A stretch of DNA of 64,000 nucleotides. Source: Rhizobium sp. Root1220. Lineage in GTDB: Bacteria; Pseudomonadota; Alphaproteobacteria; Rhizobiales; Rhizobiaceae. The position numbers were made by a program, and so were the translations under genes. Below the pieces are notes generated by a model. That model made no database searches. It saw only the letters and a program-made list of their open reading frames with translations, and had not been told where the DNA came from. Below are positions 1-10,512 of this stretch, in pieces (the first letter of the stretch is position 1; every line of letters starts with the position of its first letter). Location: NCBI RefSeq assembly GCF_001426265.1, contig NZ_LMDG01000023.1:149826-213825 (forward strand), written 5' to 3'.

Positions 1-41
1 ACACTGTTGTCCGTATCACGGACATCGTGGCTGCCAAGTAA
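1..41 (+). CDS. rplU: 50S ribosomal protein L21, 3' end only
   Basis: Only the last 12 codons and the TAA stop are in the window. The reading frame gives a C-terminus TVVRITDIVAAK, which I recognise as the tail of rhizobial L21, a protein of the large ribosomal subunit. It sits 34 bases upstream of rpmA, the usual rplU-rpmA pairing. The 5' part lies outside the window, so nothing can be said about its promoter. Confidence 0.85.
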   Translation, partial: TVVRITDIVAAK

Positions 42-75
42 GATCACGGGACTTAAGGTTTAAAGGAGAACTCCA

Positions 76-345
76 ATGGCACACAAAAAAGCTGGCGGTT
101 CGTCGCGCAACGGTCGTGATTCCGAATCCAAGCGCCTTGGCGTGAAGAAGTTCGGCGGCGAAGCCGTCATTTCTGGCAACATTATCCTGCGTCAGCGCGG
201 TACGCAGTGGCACCCGGGTTCCAACGTTGGCCTCGGCAAGGATCACACGATCTTTGCTCTCACCGCCGGCAATGTGAACTACCGTACGAAGGCCAATGGC
301 CGCGTGTACGTATCCGTGATGCCGAAAGCGGAAGCAGCGGAATAA
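76..345 (+). CDS. rpmA: 50S ribosomal protein L27
   Basis: L27 is a bacterial large-subunit protein whose flexible N-terminus reaches towards the peptidyl-transferase centre. The 89-residue product starts [16 protein letters not shown] and has the basic, glycine-rich N-terminal arm followed by the compact beta domain ([16 protein letters not shown]) typical of the family; the length is normal. There is no N-terminal extension of the kind cleaved in Firmicutes. A good ribosome-binding site, AAAGGAGAA, lies just upstream of the ATG. It is co-transcribed with rplU, and a strong hairpin terminator follows at 413-449. Confidence 0.97.
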   Translation: MAHKKAGGSSRNGRDSESKRLGVKKFGGEAVISGNIILRQRGTQWHPGSNVGLGKDHTIFALTAGNVNYRTKANGRVYVSVMPKAEAAE

Positions 346-412
346 GCCGGTAGCGCTTTATAGCAGCCGGTGTCTCATCGACCCGGCTGAGCGTACAAGG
401 TTCAGTCAAGAC

Positions 413-449
413 AAAAGGGGAGATGGGGCACCACCCATCTTCCCTTTTT
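413..449 (+). terminator. Rho-independent terminator after rplU-rpmA
   Basis: A 15-bp stem (413-427 with 434-448, one G-U pair) closes a six-base loop and is followed by T at 445-449. It ends the ribosomal protein operon just before the acetyltransferase genes. Confidence 0.85.
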
Positions 450-474
450 CTTTACCCTCAAGGAGGACTGAACC

Positions 475-1131
475 ATGCACGGCGAATTGTTAAGGGATGG
501 CCAATCGCGGTCTCCCCGGGAAGACCAAAGGTCTCCCAAGGAACGGCTGAGGCCGGAACGGTTAAGGACCGATTGCCCTGTCTTGTTATCGGAACGGCTC
601 GTCATGCGCGCGCCGCACGAAGAAGACATCGACGCCCTTGCCCATCTCGCCAACAACGCCAAAGTCGCCACGATGGTGTCGCGTATGCCGCACCCATATA
701 CGGCCAATGATGCCGCCGACTTCGTGCGACGCACGAAAAATGGCGAGATTGGCAAGTGCGTCTATGCGATCACCAAAGCCGAAAACGGCGCCTTCGTCGG
801 TTGCTGCGGGGTCGAGCCGCATCTGGACGGGCGAACCGTCGAGATCGGGTACTGGCTCGGCGAACCCTACTGGAATCAGGGCTTTATGACCGAGGCCTGC
901 CATGCGCTCGTCGATATGGTGTTCCGCACGCGGCAGGACGTCGATCACATCGATGCCCGTTGCCGGGTGATGAACGTCGCATCGCGGCGGGTCATCCAGA
1001 AGTGCGGCTTTCAGTTCCAGGGTTCGGGACTTGCGGTCTCGCTGGCGCTTGGAAGCAATGTGCCGGTGGAATGGTACAGGCTGGACCGCAAGACCTGGAT
1101 GTCGCTCAGAAGCTGGGGGACCGTCCTATGA
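475..1131 (+). CDS. GNAT-family N-acetyltransferase (RimJ/RimL type)
   Basis: Predicted acetyl-CoA-dependent N-acetyltransferase of 218 residues; substrate unknown. The GNAT core begins near residue 38 (LLSERLVMRAPHEEDID), with the acetyl-CoA binding region around WNQGFMTEA and the C-terminal segment NVASRRVIQKCGFQF, as in RimJ/RimL-like enzymes that acetylate protein N-termini or small molecules. The first 35 residues are rich in Arg, Ser and Glu and have no match to the fold, so they are a disordered extension. The start is supported by an AAGGAGG site nine bases upstream. The stop overlaps the start of the next acetyltransferase (ATGA), so the two are translationally coupled. Part of this gene's 5' leader is the rpmA terminator. 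Confidence 0.85.
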   Translation: MHGELLRDGQSRSPREDQRSPKERLRPERLRTDCPVLLSERLVMRAPHEEDIDALAHLANNAKVATMVSRMPHPYTANDAADFVRRTKNGEIGKCVYAITKAENGAFVGCCGVEPHLDGRTVEIGYWLGEPYWNQGFMTEACHALVDMVFRTRQDVDHIDARCRVMNVASRRVIQKCGFQFQGSGLAVSLALGSNVPVEWYRLDRKTWMSLRSWGTVL

Positions 1132-1715
1132 ACGCGATCAGCCTCCAGAGACCGAAGACCCAGTCGCTGATGGCCGGCCCGCAGCCGGTCATAACCACGG
1201 ACCGGCTGACATTGCGCCCACACCGGTTGAGCGATGCCGATGCTATCGCGGGATCGCTTTCCGATTTCGCGGTGACACGGATGCTTGCCCGCGTGCCCGC
1301 GCCCTACGATCGGCAAGATGCGCTCGACTGGCTGGTGGTTGCCACGTCGGGCAGCTTGCCGGACTGGCAGCTGGCGATCACCGACGGCGACGATACGCAT
1401 ATCGGCGTCGTTTCGATCGAACTCCGGCACGGCCGTTGGCACCTGGGGTATTGGCTGAACCGCTACTACTGGCGGCGCGGCTACATGAGCGAGGCAGTCG
1501 CTGCGATGCTTGAGCGCTTCTCGCGGCGGATGCCGGAAACGTCGGTTCATTCCGGCGTCTTCGCCGACAATCCGGCGTCGCTCAGATTGCAGGAGAGGCT
1601 CGGCTTCCGCATGACCGGTTGCAGCGAGATCTACAGTTTCGCGCGCAACACCATGGTCACGCATGTCGAGACGGTGCTGAAGCCTGGTGCATTGTGGCAA
1701 GGCAAGGGCGCCTGA
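1128..1715 (+). CDS. GNAT-family N-acetyltransferase (RimJ/RimL type), second copy
   Basis: A 195-residue acetyltransferase, homologous in layout to its upstream neighbour: ITTDRLTLRPHRLSDAD opens the fold, YYWRRGYMSEAV is the acetyl-CoA pyrophosphate loop, and NPASLRLQERLGFRMTG is the conserved C-terminal block. The two proteins are clearly diverged, so this is an old tandem duplication or two recruited family members. Start codon ATG overlaps the previous stop by four bases. Substrate cannot be read from the sequence. A terminator hairpin follows at 1725-1749. Confidence 0.85.
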   Translation: MNAISLQRPKTQSLMAGPQPVITTDRLTLRPHRLSDADAIAGSLSDFAVTRMLARVPAPYDRQDALDWLVVATSGSLPDWQLAITDGDDTHIGVVSIELRHGRWHLGYWLNRYYWRRGYMSEAVAAMLERFSRRMPETSVHSGVFADNPASLRLQERLGFRMTGCSEIYSFARNTMVTHVETVLKPGALWQGKGA

Positions 1716-1724
1716 GCAAGACAG

Positions 1725-1752
1725 GACGCCGCGGCAACACCGCGGCGTCTCT
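1725..1752. terminator. Hairpin between convergent genes
   Basis: A perfect 10-bp GC-rich stem (1725-1734 with 1740-1749) with a five-base loop lies between the second acetyltransferase and the convergent hydrolase gene. The T-tract is weak on the plus strand (TCTTT). It probably serves as a shared terminator. Confidence 0.6.
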
Positions 1753-1753
1753 T

Positions 1754-2617
1754 TCAGTCGCCGATCTCGACCCACAGCGGGAAGTGGTCTGAACCGATCG
1801 AATTCGTGTCTATATCCGCAGATTTGAGGCGGCCTTCGAGACCGCCGCTCACGAAACAGTAGTCGAGATGCATGCGTTTGCCATGGTCCTTGGGATCCAT
1901 CCAGCTGTAGCTTCCAGGCTCGTAGGCCTTCAGCGCTGCAAGCGCGTCGACCGGCGTGCCGATCCGAGTGGTGCGGCCGTAAAAGCCGTCTTTGCTGCCC
2001 GCGAAACGGCAGTACTCCGGCGATTCCGGGGTCATGTTGAAATCGCCCATGACGACGTAGTCCTCTGGCAAAGGCGGATCGCTGATGTCGAACTCGATAG
2101 CGCCCGTCACCGATCCGCCTTCTGGCAGAAACGCGTTGATGCGATCGCGGAGATAGGCGAGCTGCTGGCTGCGCTCGTCGGCCGACACGTGGTCAAGGTG
2201 CACCGTATAGACCCGGAGCGCTCCACCCGGCGTGTCGATCACAGCTTCTGTGGCGCCGCGCTGGAGGTTCAGCTTGGAGATCGTCCGGCTGCGCGGCAGG
2301 AGCAAGGTCCGGGTCGAGAGAATTGGCCAGCGGGACAGCACCATATTGCCAAACTGGAAGCGGGTACCACGCGGTGGCCAACCATCGGAAGAGGCTTCCA
2401 CGTGGAGGTCGCATGCAGGCCCATAAACCCAAAAATGGTCAGTAAAATGCGCGGCCAGATCGGCCACCATGTCGGCGTAGTCGTTCCGCGCGAAGCCACG
2501 GGTCACTTCCTGGAGCGCGATGATGTCGGCATCTTCGACACTGGCTGCGATTCGATCGAGGTCGTATATCCCATCGAGACCGAAGCCGTACTGTATGTTA
2601 TAGCTCGCAAACTTCAC
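1754..2617 (-). CDS. Endonuclease/exonuclease/phosphatase family protein
   Basis: A 287-residue protein with the complete DNase I-like fold: NIQYG at the N-terminus, the catalytic Glu in IIALQEV (about residue 37), VYTVHLDH with the conserved His, GDFNMTPES (Asp/Asn pair), LDYCFVSGG and the terminal SDHFPLWVEI with the Asp-His dyad. All catalytic positions are present, so an Mg2+-dependent phosphodiesterase or phosphatase is expected. No signal peptide is seen, so it should act in the cytoplasm. The actual substrate (nucleic acid, inositol phosphate or lipid) cannot be decided. It is transcribed divergently from obgE, 82 bases away. Confidence 0.85.
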   Translation of the reverse strand: MKFASYNIQYGFGLDGIYDLDRIAASVEDADIIALQEVTRGFARNDYADMVADLAAHFTDHFWVYGPACDLHVEASSDGWPPRGTRFQFGNMVLSRWPILSTRTLLLPRSRTISKLNLQRGATEAVIDTPGGALRVYTVHLDHVSADERSQQLAYLRDRINAFLPEGGSVTGAIEFDISDPPLPEDYVVMGDFNMTPESPEYCRFAGSKDGFYGRTTRIGTPVDALAALKAYEPGSYSWMDPKDHGKRMHLDYCFVSGGLEGRLKSADIDTNSIGSDHFPLWVEIGD

Positions 2618-2630
2618 GATAATCCTTTGA

Positions 2631-4930
<2,300 letters not shown>

Positions 4931-4938
<8 letters not shown>

Positions 4939-6214
4939 TACCGTTGTGCAGAGCCCTGACGTCGAGGCGCTGATGAACGACATCGGCCGCAAGGCAAAGG
5001 CTGCTGCGCGACCGTTGGGCTTTGCATCCACAGAGGCGAAGAACAGAGCGCTGAGTGCGATGGCCGATGCAATCCTTGCCGACAAGGACCGTATTCTTGC
5101 CGAGAACGCCAAGGACCTCGAGGAGGTGGCCGGCACGGACATGCTGGCTTCCTTCATCGACCGGCTGACGCTGAACGACAAGCGCGTCGTCGAGATGGCT
5201 GAGGGTATTCGGGCCATTGCGGCTCTCAAGGATCCTGTGGGCGAAGTGATCGCCGCCTGGGACAGGCCGAATGGACTGAAGATCGAGCGCGTGCGCACGC
5301 CGCTGGGCGTGATCGGTGTTATCTTCGAGAGCCGGCCGAACGTTACGGCCGATGCGGGCGCGCTCTGCCTCAAGGCCGGAAACGCAGTCATACTGCGTTG
5401 CGGCTCCGACTCGCGGCGTTCCTCCCAGGCCATCCACGACTGCCTCGTCCGAGGACTGAAGGCGGCTGGGCTCCCCGAGCACGCCATCCAGCTGGTGCCG
5501 GTTTCCGACCGCGCTGCGGTGGGGGCGATGTTGCGTGGATTGGATGGCGCGATCGACGTTATTGTTCCGCGCGGCGGCAAGAGCCTGGTCGCGCGCGTCC
5601 AGAATGAGGCGAGGGTGCCTGTGTTTGCGCACCTTGAGGGCCTTTGCCATATCTACGTGGATGCTTCGGCAGACCTTGAAATGGCCAAGCAGATCATCGT
5701 CAATGCGAAGATGCGCCGCACCGGCATTTGTGGAGCGGTCGAGACGGTTCTTGTCGACGGCGCGGTTGCCGGTACTCACCTCCTTCCGCTGCTCGACGAG
5801 CTCTCGGTCGCCGGATGCGAGATACGAGGTTCCGCTGCCGTCGTGACAGCGGCCGTGGGCATCAAGCCCGCAACCGAAGAGGATTGGTCGACGGAATATC
5901 TCGACGCCATTGTCTCCGTTGCCGTCGTCGATGGTATCTCGGGCGCAATCGCGCACATACAGAAATACTCCTCGAACCACACGGAAGCAGTGATCGCGGA
6001 GGATCCGGAGGTCGTGCAGCGCTTCTTCACCGAGGTCGACTCGGCCATCCTGCTGCACAACGCCTCGACGCAGTTCGCCGATGGCGGAGAATTCGGCATG
6101 GGTGCGGAAATCGGCATTGCGACGGGAAAAATGCATGCGCGCGGCCCGGTGGGCGTCGAGCAACTCACTTCGTTCAAATACCGCGTGCACGGTACCGGAC
6201 AGATCCGGACCTGA
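4931..6214 (+). CDS. proA: Gamma-glutamyl phosphate reductase
   Basis: Second enzyme of proline synthesis: NADPH-dependent reduction of glutamyl 5-phosphate to glutamate semialdehyde, acting on the unstable product of ProB. The 427-residue protein is an aldehyde dehydrogenase-superfamily member; the catalytic Cys is in [10 protein letters not shown], and the conserved [10 protein letters not shown] and ILRCGSDS segments are present. The ATG overlaps the proB stop by eight bases. It is followed one base later by nadD. Confidence 0.96.
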
Positions 6215-6215
6215 C

Positions 6216-6845
6216 GTGACCAAGGACGAGATCGAGTCGCGTTATCGTCGCATGCCGCATGCCGAGCGGGGATTGGTCGTCGGTCTCTTCGGGGGATCAT
6301 TCAACCCGCCGCACCAGGGGCATGCGCTTGTCGCCGAAATCGCGATCAAGCGGCTCGCTCTCGATCAGCTGTGGTGGATGGTGACGCCTGGAAATCCATT
6401 GAAGGAACGGAACGACCTGCTGCCACTGGCTGAACGCGTTTCACTCAGTGAAAGACTGGCAAAACATCCCGCGATCAAGGTTACGGCCTTCGAACGGGAC
6501 TTCGGCACCAGCTTTACCGCCAATACGCTGGCCCGCGTCAAGACGCGCAATCCACACGTTCATTTCATCTGGATAATGGGTGCCGATAGCCTGAAAAGCT
6601 TCCATCGATGGCAGAAATGGCAGGATATCGCTCGAACATTCCCGATCGCCGTTATCGATCGTCCTGGTTCAACCTTGTCGTTTCTGTCATCGAAGATGGC
6701 GAAGACGTTCGATTTCGCGCGCGTCGACGAGGATGATTCCCGGGCGCTGTGGAAAAGGCAGGCTCCGGCATGGACCTTCATTCATGGGCCTCGGTCCGGT
6801 CTGAGCTCTACCTTGATCCGCAGGACGAACGGTACGTCGCAGTAG
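6216..6845 (+). CDS. nadD: Nicotinate-nucleotide adenylyltransferase
   Basis: Transfers AMP from ATP to nicotinic acid mononucleotide, the penultimate step of NAD synthesis. The 209-residue protein carries the nucleotidyltransferase motif GGSFNPPHQGH near residue 26 and the C-terminal SSTLIRR, close to the usual ISSTXXR. The start is GTG at 6216, one base after the proA stop; the conserved segment RYRRMPHAE follows nine codons later. A 13-bp terminator stem follows at 6871-6906. In many Rhizobiales rsfS follows directly; here the mod cluster intervenes. Confidence 0.93.
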   Translation: MTKDEIESRYRRMPHAERGLVVGLFGGSFNPPHQGHALVAEIAIKRLALDQLWWMVTPGNPLKERNDLLPLAERVSLSERLAKHPAIKVTAFERDFGTSFTANTLARVKTRNPHVHFIWIMGADSLKSFHRWQKWQDIARTFPIAVIDRPGSTLSFLSSKMAKTFDFARVDEDDSRALWKRQAPAWTFIHGPRSGLSSTLIRRTNGTSQ

Positions 6846-6870
6846 TTCTATTCAGGAAAGCTCCCAAATG

Positions 6871-6909
6871 AAAAGCCCGACGGGGGAGGAGATCCGTCGG
6901 GCTTTTAAA
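6871..6909. terminator. Bidirectional terminator: nadD (+) and anti-SD small RNA (-)
   Basis: A perfect 13-bp stem (6871-6883 with 6894-6906) begins with AAAA and ends with TTTT, so it can act on both strands. On the plus strand it ends the obgE-nadD unit. On the minus strand it is the third hairpin and 3' end of the small RNA, followed by a U-rich tail. Confidence 0.85.
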
Positions 6910-6981
6910 CTTGATCGACAACTGGGAGGAGGAGTGTTGCCGATCCGTATCCAACGGCTTTGGGAGGAGGAGATCGCCGTT
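6871..6981 (-). ncRNA. Anti-Shine-Dalgarno small RNA with three CUCC-rich hairpin loops (alpha-r14 / cuckoo / CcsR type)
   Basis: Read on the minus strand, three successive hairpins each show a C/U-rich anti-SD sequence in the loop. Hairpin 1: arms 6976-6981 and 6953-6958, loop with CTCCTCCTCCC. Hairpin 2: a 10-bp stem 6936-6945 with 6913-6922, loop ACTCCTCCTCCCA. Hairpin 3: the terminator stem, loop ATCTCCTCCC. In hairpin 2 one pair is G-U on the minus strand but an A-C mismatch on the plus strand, which assigns the strand. Alphaproteobacterial RNAs with repeated CCUCCUCCC loops are described as the alpha-r14, cuckoo or CcsR family. A CATACT hexamer at 6987-6992 could be the -10 box. The ends are estimates. 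Confidence 0.75.
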
Positions 6982-7265
6982 CGATGAGTATGTTTTACCA
7001 CAATCTGCGGAAACGTGAAGCGAATGTGTTGCATTGCAGCGGTGCGTATTGCGCATGGCTCATCGAGTCGACCTGAAAAAGCTGCTTATTTCATTTGCAT
7101 GCTGATTGGAGCGTGGAAGTTGTCCCGTCGAACTCGCAAATCTTCACCATGATTCTAAGGCTTCTTGCAGGTCCAATTTTCCAGCCATGCGCTCGACGGA
7201 TGGACGCTTGGTTTTCAATCAGGCGCAATGTTCTACCAAATATATCGCTAGCCAAACGCACCGAT
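6982..7265. other. Intergenic region between the small RNA and modA
   Basis: About 280 bases without a convincing gene. Its left edge should hold the minus-strand promoter of the small RNA (candidate -10 at 6987-6992), its right edge the modA promoter. I see no repeat or conserved coding frame in the middle; short open frames here lack ribosome-binding sites and protein-like composition. Confidence 0.5.
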
Positions 7266-7293
7266 CCCGTTATATTTCCGTAGATATTTCGAA
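7266..7293 (+). promoter_or_regulatory. Candidate ModE operator (Mo-box) upstream of modA
   Basis: Two 11-base half-sites separated by exactly six bases fit the known ModE box layout ATCGNTATATA-N6-TATATNNCGAT: the left half CCCGTTATATT matches 8 of 11 and the right half GATATTTCGAA matches about 7. It lies 18 bases upstream of the modA start, and a modE gene is 2.6 kb away. Repression of modABC by molybdate-replete ModE is the expected use. Confidence 0.6.
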
Positions 7294-7310
7294 AACCTGG
7301 GAGACAATTG

Positions 7311-8096
7311 ATGCACAGCCGTCGTCAATGGATCAAACTTGCAGCCGCCGCCGTTTCGCTGGCCTGGCTGGGCATGGCCTCGACTCCAGCGATCGCTGCC
7401 GAGAAGGTTACAGTCTTTGCAGCCGCCAGCCTGAAGAATGCCCTCGATGCCGCAAATGCAGCCTGGGCGAAGGACGGCGGCAAGGAAGCAGTGGTCTCCT
7501 ACGCGGCCAGCTCCGCACTTGCCAAACAGATTGAAAGTGGCGCACCCGCCGATATTTTTATATCGGCTGACCTGGACTGGATGGACTATGTTGCCAAGAA
7601 GAACCTGATCAAGGCGGATACGCGCTCCAACCTGCTCGGGAACCGGATCGTACTGGTTGCGGCAAAAGACAGGGCAAAGCCCGTCGACATCAAGCGTGGG
7701 TTTGATCTCGCCGCCTTGCTGGATGACGGCAAGCTCGCGATGGGTGAAGTCAAGTCGGTCCCGGCCGGAAAGTATGGCAAGGCCGCACTCGAGAAGCTTG
7801 GCGTATGGTCATCGATCGAGTCCAAGGTCGCGGGCGTGGAGAGCGTCCGCGCTGCTCTCGCTCTCGTTTCCCGTGGAGAAGCACCCTATGGCATCGTCTA
7901 TCAGACGGATGCAGCCGCTGATTCCGGCGTCGCCGTCGTGGGGACCTTCCCTGCGGACTCTCATCCACCGATCATTTATCCGGTCGCCATCCTTGCCGAG
8001 AGCAAGAACCCAGACGCGGCTGCCTATCTGGATTTCCTGAAGTCGGAAAAGGCGGCTCCGTTTTTCACCGCCCAAGGTTTCACCATCCTGAAATGA
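7311..8096 (+). CDS. modA: Molybdate ABC transporter, periplasmic binding protein
   Basis: Binds molybdate (or tungstate) in the periplasm and delivers it to ModBC. The 261-residue precursor has a signal peptide (basic HSRRQWIK, hydrophobic stretch, cleavage after about AIAA), then the ModA landmarks VTVFAAASLKNAL, SYAASSALAKQI, GAPADIFISADLDWMD and the C-terminal PVAILAESKNPDAAAYLDFL. The ATG at 7311 is preceded by TGGGAGAC; an in-frame TTG lies one codon upstream. It is first in modABC. Confidence 0.95.
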   Translation: MHSRRQWIKLAAAAVSLAWLGMASTPAIAAEKVTVFAAASLKNALDAANAAWAKDGGKEAVVSYAASSALAKQIESGAPADIFISADLDWMDYVAKKNLIKADTRSNLLGNRIVLVAAKDRAKPVDIKRGFDLAALLDDGKLAMGEVKSVPAGKYGKAALEKLGVWSSIESKVAGVESVRAALALVSRGEAPYGIVYQTDAAADSGVAVVGTFPADSHPPIIYPVAILAESKNPDAAAYLDFLKSEKAAPFFTAQGFTILK

Positions 8097-8169
8097 TTGC
8101 GGATTTCTGCGTTACGGCATAGCGTGAAGGCCCGCCTCGGTGAGCCTTCGCTTCTGGAGACAATGACGC

Positions 8170-8871
8170 TTGGATGCACTCGGCTTGAGCAACGACGAAT
8201 GGACGGCGATCCTGCTCAGCCTGCGCGTCTCAGTCGTGGCCATGCTGACCAGTCTGCCGTTCGGAATTCTCGTTGCTCTCCTGCTGGCCCGTGGGCGCTT
8301 CTGGGGCAAGTCGATCCTGAACGGCGTCGTTCATCTGCCGTTGATCCTGCCTCCGGTTGTCACTGGTTTCGTTCTTCTCATTCTATTCGGTCGCCGTGGT
8401 CCGATCGGCAGCTTTCTTGATCAGTATTTCGGCATCGTCTTTTCCTTTCGATGGACGGGTGCCGCACTTGCCTGTGCTGTTATGGCGTTCCCGCTCATGG
8501 TCCGCAGTATCCGCCTCTCCATCGAAGCGGTAGACCGAAAGCTGGAAGAGGCCGCCGGAACCCTCGGCGCTGGTCCAATCTGGGTGTTTCTGACAATTAC
8601 GCTGCCGCTGATGCTGCCGGGGATTGTAGCCGGCATGATCCTCGCCTTTGCAAAGGCCATGGGCGAGTTCGGGGCGACGATCACCTTCGTTTCCAACATC
8701 CCGGGTGAGACGCAGACGCTGTCGGCGGCAATCTACTCCTTCACACAGGTGCCGGGCGGCGATGCAGGGGCGTTGCGGCTCACTCTTGTGGCGGTCGCCA
8801 TTTCGATGGCGGCCTTGCTCGCGTCCGAGTTTCTTTCCCGTATTGTCGGTCGGAGGATCGATCCGGAATGA
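8170..8871 (+). CDS. modB: Molybdate ABC transporter, permease
   Basis: Inner-membrane channel of the molybdate importer, 233 residues with about five hydrophobic segments. The cytoplasmic coupling loop [18 protein letters not shown] and the region [19 protein letters not shown] are typical of ModB. A TTG start at 8170 is chosen because the product then begins [11 protein letters not shown], matching the family N-terminus, with CTGGAGAC nine bases upstream; the ATG at 8163 is out of frame. It overlaps modC by four bases (ATGA). Confidence 0.94.
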   Translation: MDALGLSNDEWTAILLSLRVSVVAMLTSLPFGILVALLLARGRFWGKSILNGVVHLPLILPPVVTGFVLLILFGRRGPIGSFLDQYFGIVFSFRWTGAALACAVMAFPLMVRSIRLSIEAVDRKLEEAAGTLGAGPIWVFLTITLPLMLPGIVAGMILAFAKAMGEFGATITFVSNIPGETQTLSAAIYSFTQVPGGDAGALRLTLVAVAISMAALLASEFLSRIVGRRIDPE

Positions 8872-9935
8872 CGCTGGTCGTGGAAGCAAAGCACCGGCTT
8901 GGGTCATTCTCGCTTGACGCCGCCTTCACGTCGGAGCGCGGCATCACGGCGCTTTTCGGCCGCTCCGGTTCCGGCAAGACGTCGATGATCCGCACTATCG
9001 CGGGTCTGGCGCGCCCGGAAGAAGGACGCGTTGTGCTCGACGGGCAGGTATTGACCGATACGGCACAGCGCATCTTTGTTCCGAAGCATCGCCGGCGGTT
9101 CGGCTATGTATTTCAGGAGGCGCGGCTGTTTCCGCACCTCAACGTCCGCCAGAATCTTTCCTATGGCCGCTGGTTCGCCCCCAGAACCGGAGTTGCGGAG
9201 AACCTGGACCGGATCGTGGCGCTGCTGGGCATCGAAGCGCTGCTCCAGCGCAGCCCGGGAACACTCTCCGGTGGTGAGAGGCAGAGGGTAGCGATCGGTC
9301 GAGCGCTGCTTTCTTCACCACGTCTGCTGCTGATGGACGAACCGCTTGCGGCGCTGGACGATGCCCGCAAAGCGGAGGTGATGCCCTACCTCGAGCGTCT
9401 GCGTGACGAAATGGACATTCCGATCGTCTATGTCAGCCACTCGATCGCCGAGGTGGCGCGGCTTGCCGATCAGGTCGTGGTTATGAACGACGGTCGGGTG
9501 GAGGCGGTGGGGTCTGTGAGCGATGTGCTTAGCCACCCCCTGTCATCATTCGATCACCGCGACGCCGGCGCAGTTATGGAAGGAAAGGTCGAAAGCGTCG
9601 ATCCGCAGCACCTTCTTGCGACGATCGCACTCAAATCCGTCCGCCTTCACGTTCCCGGGGCAATGCGCCTGTTGGGCAGGAGCGTTCGGGTTCGTATCCC
9701 GTCCCGCGATGTCATGCTGGCAACAATGCGACCGGAGGGGCTGAGTGCACTCAATATTCTCGAGGGTACCGTTCAGGCATTGACCCCGGCGCGCGACGCG
9801 ACCGTAGACGTTCTCGTCGACTGCGGCGGCGACGTGATCCTCTCCCGGATCACCAGCTTTTCCGCCGAGCGGCTGGGATTGCAGGTGGGGGACAAGGCCT
9901 TTGTGATCATCAAAACCGTGGCGCTGGACCCCTGA
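8868..9935 (+). CDS. modC: Molybdate ABC transporter, ATP-binding protein with C-terminal MOP domain
   Basis: ATPase that drives molybdate import. The 355-residue protein has Walker A GRSGSGKT (about residue 32), Q-loop [11 protein letters not shown], signature [16 protein letters not shown], Walker [13 protein letters not shown] and the switch His in VYVSHS. The last ~70 residues ([19 protein letters not shown]) form the molybdate-sensing MOP/TOBE domain usual in ModC. It starts inside modB and its stop directly abuts the stop of convergent modE with no spacer. Confidence 0.96.
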   Translation: MTLVVEAKHRLGSFSLDAAFTSERGITALFGRSGSGKTSMIRTIAGLARPEEGRVVLDGQVLTDTAQRIFVPKHRRRFGYVFQEARLFPHLNVRQNLSYGRWFAPRTGVAENLDRIVALLGIEALLQRSPGTLSGGERQRVAIGRALLSSPRLLLMDEPLAALDDARKAEVMPYLERLRDEMDIPIVYVSHSIAEVARLADQVVVMNDGRVEAVGSVSDVLSHPLSSFDHRDAGAVMEGKVESVDPQHLLATIALKSVRLHVPGAMRLLGRSVRVRIPSRDVMLATMRPEGLSALNILEGTVQALTPARDATVDVLVDCGGDVILSRITSFSAERLGLQVGDKAFVIIKTVALDP

Positions 9936-10313
9936 TCAGGTGCCCGCGCTGGGCCGGGAGGCTCGATTTGCTTCCAGCCAGGTCAGATCATCGGCGAGCG
10001 TCAAGCGCACGGCCTGTTCCATCCGCCTGAAGCGGACAAGCAGGTCATAACCGAATGGCGTCAAGCCAGCGCCACCACCCTTTTGTCCGCCGCGCTGCGT
10101 TTCCACCACAGGCTCCTTGAACATCCGGTTCATTTCGCTGACGAGTAGCCAGGCACGGCGGTAGGACATGTGCATCGCTCGGCCGGCAGCCGAAATGGAA
10201 CCCGTCTCGCGAATGTGCTCAAGCAACTCCATCTTGCCTCTTCCGAGGCGATCCTCGTGAGGGAAGCTGATACGCAGAACTGGAAACGGCATATTTTTCT
10301 CGGCGCTTTCCAT
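9936..10313 (-). CDS. modE: ModE-type molybdenum-responsive regulator, DNA-binding domain only
   Basis: A 125-residue winged-helix protein of the ModE N-terminal type: KMELLEHIRETGSISAAGRAMHMSYRRAWLLVSEMN is the helix-turn-helix block (about residues 28-63), followed by the glycine-rich wing and the dimerising helix. Full ModE carries tandem MOP domains that bind molybdate; these are absent here, as in many rhizobial relatives, so how metal is sensed is unclear. It is convergent with modC. A Mo-box upstream of modA is its likely target. A general LysR-like name would also fit, but the context favours ModE. Confidence 0.85.
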   Translation of the reverse strand: MESAEKNMPFPVLRISFPHEDRLGRGKMELLEHIRETGSISAAGRAMHMSYRRAWLLVSEMNRMFKEPVVETQRGGQKGGGAGLTPFGYDLLVRFRRMEQAVRLTLADDLTWLEANRASRPSAGT

Positions 10314-10512
10314 AGGCGGCCTTTTTGAACTCGCAAACCGGCGATCACTCTAAGCATCGCCGCATCAACTGTACACGGGTCGTTGCCTGGCAAAATCGCG
10401 CCGCTGCCACGGCAAATCGTGTATTCATGCTTTGTGATCGCCCACGTCTTGAATCGTTGGTGGTTTGGTGCCTATCTTAACTATGATTTGGTTCGCCAAG
10501 TCAGTGATGTGC

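Noticed and set aside
2397-2406. TCCACGTGGA palindrome as a second parS site
   Set aside because: It lies in coding sequence and its flanks differ from the parS consensus at several positions.
7106-7534. Open frame spanning the modA promoter and start
   Set aside because: Overlaps modA in another frame, crosses the Mo-box and has no protein-like features.
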